Assembly (NCBI GenBank): GCA_937877535.1
Contig: CALFJF010000075.1
Coordinates: 1-9,773 of the forward strand
Source: an uncultured Treponema sp.
Lineage (GTDB): Bacteria > Spirochaetota > Spirochaetia > Treponematales > Treponemataceae
DNA: 9,773 bases
Reading direction: 5' to 3'
Shown here one piece after another: positions 1 to 6,133 of this stretch. Position 1 is the stretch's first letter. Each line of letters starts with the position of its first letter. The notes under the pieces are model-generated. The model saw nothing but the letters and a program-made list of their open reading frames with translations. It was not told the DNA's origin and searched no databases. Position numbers and translations under genes: made by a program.

Positions 1-1679
1 CAAAGAATATTCTTTCGCTCACTGACGAAAAGAAGTCTTGCTTTGACCGAATCACTGCTGATTCCGTGGAGCTTGAGCGATTTTCAAAGTGGGGCGGCGT
101 GAATCCAAACGATTTTGCGGAGCTTTCCGAAAAAGGCATTCATCTTGCGATGTACGAAATTCCTTCGGACAAGTACGCGCTGATTGGAGATGAGGCAAAA
201 ACAATCGTCGTCGGTCGGGATAAATCGCAAGTCAGGTTCGTTCTCGCGAGCGAGAAGCCTTTTGTCGTGAACGAGCGACCAGAGGGAATTCCCGCAGAGG
301 CGTATCAGGTTGTCCTGCCTAGAATCTCGACTTCGGGCTTAGAGAAAGAAATTTCTGACTCAAAGAAGCGAATCGCAGAGATTGAAAGCGAGATTAAGTC
401 TTGCGTTCAGTACAAGGACGCGCTCAAAGATTCTGTCAGCGTTATCGCGAAGGACATTGAGCTTGAGAACTTGTATTCGGGCATGGGAATCGAGGAAAAT
501 CTTTCATGGATTACGGGATTCGTTCCCGTGGATTCTATGGCGAAGTTTGAGGCGTTCGCTAAGAGTGAGAAATGGGCTTACGGCTCTTCTGACCCGAGCG
601 AGGACGATGCCGTTCCGACGAAGCTCAAGAACAACAAGTTCGTCAGCTTGATTTACCCACTCACGGACTTCTTGGGCACTGTTCCGGGATACCACGAGTA
701 CGATATTTCGGGCTGGTTCTTGGCGTTCTTCACGGTTTTCTTCGGAATGATTTTTGGAGACGGCGGCTATGGTGCGCTTGTGACGGCGGTGGCTCTCATC
801 TTCATCTTGAAGGGCGTTTTCGGCGGAAAGAAAGTCTCGCCAATGCTGGGGCTTGTCCTGCTTTTGGGCATTGCCACGATGGTGTGGGGCGCGGTCACTT
901 GCACCTGGTTCGGCTTGAAGCCCGAGCAGCTGCCTGACTGGATTGTCGCGTTGTCCGTTCCGCCGATTTCAAACGCCTACGAGGGTGTCGAGTGGCTTCC
1001 GTTCTGGACGACTGACGCTTCAAAGGGAACGCTCAACACGGCGCAGAACCTTCAGATTTTCTGCTTCACGCTCGCGCTCATACAGCTCTGCGTGGCGCAC
1101 TTGAAGGGAATCGGTCGATACATCAAGGACAAAGAGCATCGCTTGAAGTTCCTGGGGGAATTCGGCTCGTTCGTACAGCTTATCGGCATGTACTGGGTCG
1201 TTCTTTCGATGGTCGTTGACGGAAATGTCTTCCCGCTCATGGGCGGCGATGTTTACGGACTTCCATGGGGAACGATTTCAATCGCGCTCGTTGCGGGCGG
1301 ATTTGCATTGAGCTTCATTTTCGCGAACTACGAGGGAAGCGTAGGCAAGTCAATCCTTGAGAGCGTGAAGAACATCATCTCCGTGCTTTTGGGCGTGGTG
1401 AATGTGTTCTCGGATATCGTTTCGTACATCCGATTGTGGGCTGTCGGCTTGGCGGGAGCGGCAATCAGCGGCACGGTGAACACTTTCGCAGGACCTCTCG
1501 TGGGACACGCGGCTTTGTTCATCGTACTTATCGTGCTGCTTGTGTTCGGTCATGGCTTGAACATGATTCTTAACCTGCTTTCGGTTATCGTCCACGGCGT
1601 TCGCTTGAACACGCTCGAATTCTCAAATCACTTGGGAATGAGTTGGGCTGGATTTAAATATGAACCGCTGACCGAGTAG
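1..1679 (+). CDS. atpI: V-type ATP synthase subunit I, 5'-truncated
   Basis: This is the membrane stator subunit (a/I) of the V/A-type ATPase, which forms the two ion half-channels facing the proteolipid ring. The frame is open from base 3 (K-N-I-L-S-L-T-D...) with no stop, so the gene begins outside the window and the GTG at 66 is an internal Val codon. 558 residues are visible; the family usually has about 600-660, so only part of the N-terminal cytoplasmic arm is missing. A soluble, partly coiled-coil region (nt 330-480) precedes the membrane domain, which starts near nt 700 (GWFLAFFTVFFG, then FGDGGYG) and has about seven hydrophobic segments. Two arginines essential in the family are present: SYIRLWA (codon 1431-1433) and HGVRLNTLEF (codon 1602-1604), matching yeast Vph1 R735 and R799. 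Subunit K follows after 72 bases, the usual order at the end of spirochaete V-ATPase operons. The assignment is secure. Confidence 0.95.
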   Translation, partial: KNILSLTDEKKSCFDRITADSVELERFSKWGGVNPNDFAELSEKGIHLAMYEIPSDKYALIGDEAKTIVVGRDKSQVRFVLASEKPFVVNERPEGIPAEAYQVVLPRISTSGLEKEISDSKKRIAEIESEIKSCVQYKDALKDSVSVIAKDIELENLYSGMGIEENLSWITGFVPVDSMAKFEAFAKSEKWAYGSSDPSEDDAVPTKLKNNKFVSLIYPLTDFLGTVPGYHEYDISGWFLAFFTVFFGMIFGDGGYGALVTAVALIFILKGVFGGKKVSPMLGLVLLLGIATMVWGAVTCTWFGLKPEQLPDWIVALSVPPISNAYEGVEWLPFWTTDASKGTLNTAQNLQIFCFTLALIQLCVAHLKGIGRYIKDKEHRLKFLGEFGSFVQLIGMYWVVLSMVVDGNVFPLMGGDVYGLPWGTISIALVAGGFALSFIFANYEGSVGKSILESVKNIISVLLGVVNVFSDIVSYIRLWAVGLAGAAISGTVNTFAGPLVGHAALFIVLIVLLVFGHGLNMILNLLSVIVHGVRLNTLEFSNHLGMSWAGFKYEPLTE

Positions 1680-1705
1680 GCTGGCGTTTATATAAATAAA
1701 ATTTT

Positions 1706-1732
1706 TGGTGGTTTCGACACGCTCAACCACCA
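1706..1732. repeat. REP-like hairpin between atpI and atpK
   Basis: The arms TGGTGGTT (1706-1713) and AACCACCA (1725-1732) are perfect 8-bp inverted repeats around an 11-base loop, TCGACACGCTC. The bottom-strand core reads GTTGAGCGTGTCGAAAC, which resembles the short extragenic palindromes (a TTGAGC..TGTCGAA core) I know as scattered repeats in several bacterial genomes; that match is from memory. The element ends 8 bases before the atpK Shine-Dalgarno. It could stabilise the downstream mRNA or attenuate read-through so that K is made in excess over I. There is no T-run after it, so it is not an intrinsic terminator. No second copy occurs in this window. Confidence 0.6.
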
Positions 1733-1751
1733 CAATTATAGGAGAAAAATT

Positions 1752-2183
1752 ATGAATTTTGGAATGATTGGTGCTGGTCTTGTAATGGGTATTGCGGCTA
1801 TTGGCTCTGCAATCGGAATCGGAATCGCGGGACAGGGCGCGATTGGGGCTTGGAAACGCTGCTTTATGGCGAATAAACCCGCTCCGTTCATCCTCACTGT
1901 CTTCGCTGGTGCGCCTTTGACGCAGACAATCTACGGCTTCCTTCTCATGCAGCAGATGGCTGGCTCGGCAAAAATCGCCGATAACCCGCTCTTCTTCCTC
2001 GGCTTGGGAATCGCGGCTGGTCTTGCAATGTGCTTCTCTGCTATCGCGCAGGGAAAGGCTGGTGCGGCAGGAAGTGACGCGCTCGGCGAGACGGGAAAAG
2101 GCTTCTCAAACTACATCATGGTTGTCGGTCTTTGCGAAACGGTCGCTTTGTTCGCAATGGTCTTCGGAATGATTCAGTGCTAG
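1752..2183 (+). CDS. atpK: V-type ATP synthase subunit K (proteolipid ring)
   Basis: This proteolipid builds the rotating membrane ring that carries ions past subunit I. The 143 residues form four hydrophobic helices (about 5-30, 44-69, 79-104, 118-141), that is, two fused hairpins as in Enterococcus hirae NtpK rather than one 8-kDa hairpin. The ion-binding carboxylate is E129 in helix 4 (GLCETVALF). The equivalent position in helix 2 is Q58 (PLTQTIYGF), so there is one carboxylate per four helices. T57, Q58, Y61, Q100 (SAIAQGK) and E129 line up with E. hirae T64, Q65, Y68, Q110 and E139, which coordinate Na+; Na+ coupling is therefore inferred. The start is fixed by AGGAG at 1740-1744, seven bases before the ATG. 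It is the last gene of the operon, with a terminator 15 bases after the stop. Confidence 0.95.
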   Translation: MNFGMIGAGLVMGIAAIGSAIGIGIAGQGAIGAWKRCFMANKPAPFILTVFAGAPLTQTIYGFLLMQQMAGSAKIADNPLFFLGLGIAAGLAMCFSAIAQGKAGAAGSDALGETGKGFSNYIMVVGLCETVALFAMVFGMIQC

Positions 2184-2198
2184 AGTAATCGCACTTAT

Positions 2199-2228
2199 AA
2201 AAAACCCCGCATTCGTGTGGGGTTTTTT
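2199..2228 (+). terminator. Intrinsic terminator of the V-ATPase operon
   Basis: The stem is AAAAAACCCCGCA (2199-2211) against TGTGGGGTTTTTT (2216-2228): 13 pairs including one G-U, closed by a TTCG tetraloop (2212-2215) and ending in six T. The A-run and T-run are complementary, so the hairpin is near-symmetric and could stop transcription from either side. It lies 15 bases after the atpK stop and 15 bases before the -35 of the next gene, so it separates two transcription units cleanly. Confidence 0.93.
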
Positions 2229-2242
2229 GTTTTTCAAAATCG

Positions 2243-2271
2243 TTGAGCGCATTCAAAAAAATCAGTATAAT
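2243..2271 (+). promoter_or_regulatory. Sigma70-type promoter of the purF-like gene
   Basis: TTGAGC (2243-2248) and a perfect TATAAT (2266-2271) are separated by 17 bases. Transcription should start near 2278, giving a leader of about 18 bases that contains the Shine-Dalgarno GAGG (2286-2289), six bases before the ATG at 2296. A leader this short leaves no room for a purine riboswitch, so control, if any, would be at the promoter. Confidence 0.8.
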
Positions 2272-2295
2272 ACGCAATTATTTTTGAGGTACAAC

Positions 2296-3729
2296 ATGGG
2301 CGGAATTTTCGGTGTCGTCTCAAAGGACGACTGTTCGTTGGATTTGTTTTTCGGCGTGGACTATCACTCGCACTTGGGAACGCGGCGCGGCGGGCTTGCC
2401 GTCTGGCGAAAAGACGAGCGGTTTCAGCGCGCTATTCACAACATTCAGAATTCGCCGTTCCGCACAAAATTTGAGAGCGACATCGAGGAGATGAAAGGTC
2501 ATTTGGGAATCGGTTGCATCTCCGACTACGAGCCTCAGCCGCTTTTGGCCCGCTCGCATTTGGGGCGGTTCGCCGTCACCACGGTGGGCGTTGTCACGAA
2601 CAAGGACGAACTTGTCAAAGAACTCATGGACAACGGCGGCGCGTTTTTGGAAATGAGCGGCGGCGAAATCAACCAAACGGAATTGATTCTTGCGATGATT
2701 AACACGCAAAAGACGATTCTTGAAGGAATTCAGTTCGTTCAGTCAAAGATTCAAGGCTCTGTCACCATGCTCGTCGCCACTCCCGAAGGAATTTACGGTG
2801 CGCGGGACAAACTCGGCCGCACTCCGCTTCAAATCGGAATCAAAAAAGATGTAAAAGGCTCGATTTTAGCGCACTGCCTCAGTTTCGAGAGTTTTGCGTA
2901 CATCAATTTGGGCTATTCTGACTTGCACGAGCTTGGTCCTGCCGAAATCGTTTTCGTGACCGCTGACCGCTACGAAATTCTGCAAAAGCCCACCGACGAA
3001 ATGAAAATCTGCACATTCCTGTGGATTTACTACGGCTACCCCACAGCTTGCTACGAGGGCGTGAATGTGGAGGCAATGCGCTACAACTGCGGAAAGTACC
3101 TTGCCAAGCGCGACAAAGACGACAACATCCACCCGGATTGCGCGGCGGGCGTTCCAGATTCGGGAACGGCTCACGCGGTGGGCTACGCGAACGAGGCGGG
3201 AATTCCGTTCACACGACCGTTCATCAAATACACGCCGACTTGGCCGAGAAGTTTCATGCCCGTGAACCAAGAGCAGCGGAATCTCATCGCCCACATGAAA
3301 CTGATCCCCGTTCAGCAGCTCATCAAAGACAAAAGCATTTTGCTGATTGACGACTCGATTGTGCGTGGCACTCAACTCCGCGAGACGACGGACTTTTTGT
3401 ATCAGAGCGGCGCGAAGGAAGTGCATGTGCGCCCCGCCTGCCCGCCGATTATGTTCGGCTGCAAATATTTGAATTTTTCACGCTCAAAAAGCGAGATGGA
3501 CTTGATTGCTCGCCGCGTGGTAAAGCAATTTGAGGGCGACGATGTTAGCGCGGAAACGCTCGCCAAATACTCGGACCCCGATACTCCCGAATATGCGAGA
3601 ATGCAGGAGGAAATCCGAAAGCAGCTCCACTTCACCACGCTCCGCTTCCACCGCCTCGACGACATGCTCGACTCGACGGGGCTTCCCCACGAAAAGCTCT
3701 GCACTTACTGCTGGTCGGGAAGAGAGTAG
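2296..3729 (+). CDS. purF: PurF-type amidophosphoribosyltransferase homologue lacking the glutaminase Cys
   Basis: PurF makes phosphoribosylamine from PRPP and glutamine, the first step of purine synthesis. The 477-residue protein aligns by eye over its whole length: N-terminal Ntn-type glutaminase fold (about 1-235), then phosphoribosyltransferase fold. The PRPP loop is intact (LLIDDSIVRGT, 349-359). C239, C389, C469 and C472 match the four [4Fe-4S] ligands of Bacillus subtilis PurF (C236, C382, C437, C440). The glutaminase site is not kept: the protein starts MGGIFG instead of MCGI-G, the HRGQE motif reads RRGGL (30-34), the glutamine-binding Arg of RYPTAG is S76, the HNG motif reads TVG (96-98), and the SDTE Asp is Q127. 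It may use free ammonia, receive ammonia from a partner, or do something else with PRPP. The start at 2296 is set by GAGG and the promoter; an in-frame GTG at 2215 lies inside the terminator. It stands alone, with no purine genes beside it. Confidence 0.85.
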   Translation: MGGIFGVVSKDDCSLDLFFGVDYHSHLGTRRGGLAVWRKDERFQRAIHNIQNSPFRTKFESDIEEMKGHLGIGCISDYEPQPLLARSHLGRFAVTTVGVVTNKDELVKELMDNGGAFLEMSGGEINQTELILAMINTQKTILEGIQFVQSKIQGSVTMLVATPEGIYGARDKLGRTPLQIGIKKDVKGSILAHCLSFESFAYINLGYSDLHELGPAEIVFVTADRYEILQKPTDEMKICTFLWIYYGYPTACYEGVNVEAMRYNCGKYLAKRDKDDNIHPDCAAGVPDSGTAHAVGYANEAGIPFTRPFIKYTPTWPRSFMPVNQEQRNLIAHMKLIPVQQLIKDKSILLIDDSIVRGTQLRETTDFLYQSGAKEVHVRPACPPIMFGCKYLNFSRSKSEMDLIARRVVKQFEGDDVSAETLAKYSDPDTPEYARMQEEIRKQLHFTTLRFHRLDDMLDSTGLPHEKLCTYCWSGRE

Positions 3730-3732
3730 AGC

Positions 3733-3763
3733 GTTTTTAAAAACATTACCGAACAATCGGTAA
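3733..3763. promoter_or_regulatory. Two adjacent palindromes between purF and the glycan operon
   Basis: GTTTTTAAAAAC (3733-3744) is a perfect 12-bp palindrome. It is followed at once by TTACCGA (3746-3752), ACAA, TCGGTAA (3757-3763), a perfect 7+4+7 inverted repeat. The second element begins 17 bases after the purF stop and ends 8 bases before the -35 of the next gene. It may be a weak intrinsic terminator (seven pairs, then CATTTTA) or an operator; the ACCGA..TCGGT shape is like sites bound by dimeric TetR-family repressors. The sequence does not decide between these. Confidence 0.5.
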
Positions 3764-3771
3764 CATTTTAA

Positions 3772-3800
3772 TTGAAACATGGCGCGTTCCGTGGTAAAGT
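3772..3800 (+). promoter_or_regulatory. Probable promoter of the glycan operon
   Basis: TTGAAA (3772-3777, five of six consensus) and TAAAGT (3795-3800, four of six) are 17 bases apart. The expected start point is about 3807, which is the A of the ATG of the next gene, so the transcript could be leaderless. This fits the absence of a convincing Shine-Dalgarno there. The weak -10 keeps confidence moderate. Confidence 0.5.
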
Positions 3801-3806
3801 TGTCGC

Positions 3807-4934
3807 ATGAAAGTTGCAATCGTGCATGACTGGCTTGTAAATTATGGCGGGGCGGAGCGCGTTGTTGAGGCGTTGCTTTCGATTTTTCCCGATGCGGACA
3901 TTTTTACGCTCGTTTACGATGAAAAAAAAATCGGGCGCGTTTTCAAAAAGGAAAAAGTAAAAACGTCTTTTTTACAAAAAATTCCGTTTTCTACGCGACT
4001 TTACACAAAAATGCTTGCGTTTATGCCACTCGCTTTTGAGTCGTTCGATTTTTCATCATACGATTTGGTTATAAGTTCGTCTTCTAGTTGTGCAAAAGGT
4101 GTAATAACGCCACCGTTTGTTCCTCATATAGCGTATATTCATTCTCCTATGAGATATGCGTGGGATTTGTATTTTGAATATAAAAAAAACAGCGGATTTT
4201 TGACTCGTCTTTTTATGACTCGTCTTATGCCTCGTATAAGGGAATGGGATTTTATTTCAAGTCAACGCATTGATTTGATTGTCGCAAATTCAAAATACAT
4301 TGCAAGAAGAATCGAAAAGTATTGGCGGCGCGAGGCTTTTGTTGTTCATCCGCCTGTGGACACGGCGCGACTCGTTCCGTCAAAAAGCGCGTGCGAGGAT
4401 TTTTTTGTTGTTTTTTCGCGTTTTGTTCCATACAAACGAATAGATTTAGCGATAGAAGCGTGTGCAAAAAGTGGCAGGCATTTGGTTGTGATTGGCGGTG
4501 GCGCACAAGAAAAGGAACTCAAACTGCTTGCTGAAAAATGGAAGCAAAAAAATGGCGCAAAAATCGAGTTTACGGGAAGAATTTCAGACGAAGAAGTAAA
4601 GGCGTTTTTGCAAAAATGCCGTGCGCTCATTTTTTGCGCGGAAGAGGATTTTGGAATCATTCCCGTTGAAGCGCAAGCGTGTGGGCGACCTGTTGTGGCG
4701 TTTGGGCGAGGGGGCGCAACGGAAACTGTTGTTGACGGAAAAACGGGCGTTCTTTTTAAGGAGCAAACCGTTGATTCTCTTTGTGCCGCGCTTGAAAAAT
4801 TTGACAAACTGTTTGAAGAAGGCGCGTTTTTGCCTTCCGAGATTGCGCTTCATGCCCAAAAATTTTCTACGGAGCGTTTTGTTTTGCAGATGAAAAATCA
4901 AATCAACTCGCTTCTTGAAAAATTCAATCAGTAA
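3807..4934 (+). CDS. GT4 family glycosyltransferase (WbaZ-like mannosyltransferase type)
   Basis: This is a cytoplasmic retaining glycosyltransferase with a GT-B fold, expected to add a sugar from a nucleotide-sugar donor to a lipid-linked glycan. The 375 residues carry the family N-terminus MKVAIVHDWL and the glycine-rich GGAERVV (14-20), then the acceptor-domain segments YDLVISSS (85-92), HSPMRYAWDLY (112-122) and VANSKYIARRI (159-169). The donor domain has FSRFVPYKR (203-211), FTGRISDEEV (255-264) and the EX7E motif at E280-E288 (EDFGIIPVE). The layout resembles the GT4 subgroup annotated as WbaZ-like mannosyltransferases, but donor and linkage cannot be read from sequence. An in-frame TAA at 3795 makes the ATG at 3807 the first possible start; no good Shine-Dalgarno precedes it. 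It is A/T-rich, with an A9 run at 3922-3930. The next gene starts 12 bases after the stop, so the two are cotranscribed. Confidence 0.9.
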   Translation: MKVAIVHDWLVNYGGAERVVEALLSIFPDADIFTLVYDEKKIGRVFKKEKVKTSFLQKIPFSTRLYTKMLAFMPLAFESFDFSSYDLVISSSSSCAKGVITPPFVPHIAYIHSPMRYAWDLYFEYKKNSGFLTRLFMTRLMPRIREWDFISSQRIDLIVANSKYIARRIEKYWRREAFVVHPPVDTARLVPSKSACEDFFVVFSRFVPYKRIDLAIEACAKSGRHLVVIGGGAQEKELKLLAEKWKQKNGAKIEFTGRISDEEVKAFLQKCRALIFCAEEDFGIIPVEAQACGRPVVAFGRGGATETVVDGKTGVLFKEQTVDSLCAALEKFDKLFEEGAFLPSEIALHAQKFSTERFVLQMKNQINSLLEKFNQ

Positions 4935-4946
4935 AAAGAGGAAAAA

Positions 4947-6044
4947 ATGAAAATCGTTGTAGATTGTCGAATGATAGGTTCTGGCGGAATCGGGTCGTAT
5001 GTTTCAGAGATTTTGCCGCATTTACTTGAAAAAAATAATTGCCTTTTGCTTGGAACTCATGCGCAGTGCATGGATTTTGTGCGCTCTCAAAATGCGGAAT
5101 TTTGTTTTTGCGACACAAAACCGTTTTCTTTTTCGGAATTGCGCTCGCTTCCTCGCTCTGTAAACGAAAAAATCCATCAATACGATTTGTTTTTTTCTCC
5201 ATATTGCAATATCCCGGGAAATATACATATTCCAATCGTTTCTACGATTCACGACGTAGTTTTTCTCGATTTTCAAGGACTCGTGGGATTTTGGGGAAAA
5301 TGTGCGCGAAAGTGGTTTTATGAGCGGGCGATAAAAAAATCGGAGCGAATCGTTACCGTAAGCGAGTTTTCGCGGGAGCGGATAAAGGAAACGCTCAAAT
5401 GCCGAAAGCGGATAATGGTAACTCCAAACGGCATTCCTTCGTATCTTCTTCGCTCAAAAAGTCGTGAAGACGAGGAAATCGGCGAGCGAAATGAGATTCT
5501 TTTTGTGGGAAACGTAAAAAAACACAAGGGACTTACGATTCTTTTGGACGCATTCAAAACGGCGGTGGAAAGCGGATTCTCTGGAAAACTCGTGATAGTC
5601 GGAAATGCCGACAATTTTAGGACGGGCGATGAGGAGGCTGCAAAAAAAATTAGACTTCTTTCCGAGACGGGGGCGACGAGCGGAAAAATTGAGTTTACGG
5701 GACGAATTTCAAATGAAAAATTGCGCTCGCTTTATGTGCGCGCACTCGTTTTGGTTCAGCCTTCTTTGTACGAAGGTTTTGGAATCCCGCCGCTTGAATC
5801 GCTTTGCGTTGGAACGCCTGCGCTTATTTCGGACATTCCCGTTTTCAGGGAAGTCTACGAAAAATTGCCCGTTCAGTTTTTTTCTGCAGGAAATTCGTCT
5901 GATTTGGCTCAAAAACTCATTTCTTCGGATTTTTCGCGGCTTTCTGAAAAAGAAATTGCGTTGGCGCGGGAAAAATATTCGTATAAAAAATCCGCTGAGA
6001 TTTTGAGCAATTCGTTCAAAGATATTCTTGGAGTCGATGAATAG
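4947..6044 (+). CDS. GT4 family glycosyltransferase
   Basis: This is a second cytoplasmic GT-B glycosyltransferase of family GT4, 365 residues long, close to normal for the family. Visible motifs are MKIVVDCRMIGSGGIGSYV (1-19, acceptor-side glycine loop), STIHDVVFLDF (99-109), VTVSEFSRERI (136-146), VTPNGIP (158-164), FVGNVKKHKGL (186-196), FTGRISNEKL (250-259) and the EX7E motif at E276-E284 (EGFGIPPLE). The order matches GT4 enzymes annotated as mannosyl- or rhamnosyltransferases. It shares the TGRIS segment with the upstream gene, as expected for the family, but the N-terminal halves differ, so this is not a recent duplication. The Shine-Dalgarno AGAGGA (4937-4942) sits 12 bases behind the upstream stop. 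It should act after or before that enzyme on the same glycan; sugar and linkage are unknown. Confidence 0.9.
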   Translation: MKIVVDCRMIGSGGIGSYVSEILPHLLEKNNCLLLGTHAQCMDFVRSQNAEFCFCDTKPFSFSELRSLPRSVNEKIHQYDLFFSPYCNIPGNIHIPIVSTIHDVVFLDFQGLVGFWGKCARKWFYERAIKKSERIVTVSEFSRERIKETLKCRKRIMVTPNGIPSYLLRSKSREDEEIGERNEILFVGNVKKHKGLTILLDAFKTAVESGFSGKLVIVGNADNFRTGDEEAAKKIRLLSETGATSGKIEFTGRISNEKLRSLYVRALVLVQPSLYEGFGIPPLESLCVGTPALISDIPVFREVYEKLPVQFFSAGNSSDLAQKLISSDFSRLSEKEIALAREKYSYKKSAEILSNSFKDILGVDE

Positions 6045-6076
6045 AAAAAATCGGAATTATTAAGCAAAAATTAATG

Positions 6077-6121
6077 TTTGCTCTGCAAAAAAAAATAAAA
6101 AATGGTGTAAAATAGAGCAAA
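6077..6121. promoter_or_regulatory. Inverted repeat with possible -10 upstream of the wbaP-like gene
   Basis: Within the 89-base A/T-rich gap 6045-6133, TTTGCTCT (6077-6084) and AGAGCAAA (6114-6121) form a perfect 8-bp inverted repeat around 29 mostly A bases, which include an A9 run (6087-6095). The -10-like TAAAAT (6108-6113) abuts the right arm, but no acceptable -35 stands at the right distance. The pair may be an operator around an internal promoter, an mRNA hairpin just before the start codon, or chance in biased sequence. Confidence 0.3.
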
Positions 6122-6133
6122 ACGGAATAAAAA

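Noticed and set aside
66..68. GTG as the start of V-ATPase subunit I
   Set aside because: The same frame is open and reads sensible protein back to base 3, so GTG here is an internal Val codon and the gene is truncated by the window edge.
1668..1696. Internal promoter for atpK (CTGACC, 17 bases, TATAAA)
   Set aside because: The -35 matches only four of six and overlaps the end of atpI; the A/T-rich gap makes a TATAAA match easy by chance.
2215..2295. GTG at 2215 as start of the purF-like gene, adding 27 residues
   Set aside because: It lies in the terminator hairpin, upstream of the -35, and the added residues have no family match. The ATG at 2296 has GAGG and gives the conserved MGGIFG start.
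2866..3426. Minus-strand 186-residue open frame inside the purF-like gene
   Set aside because: It lies wholly antisense to conserved PurF motifs, has Arg/Val-rich low-information content, and no supporting ribosome site or family match was seen.
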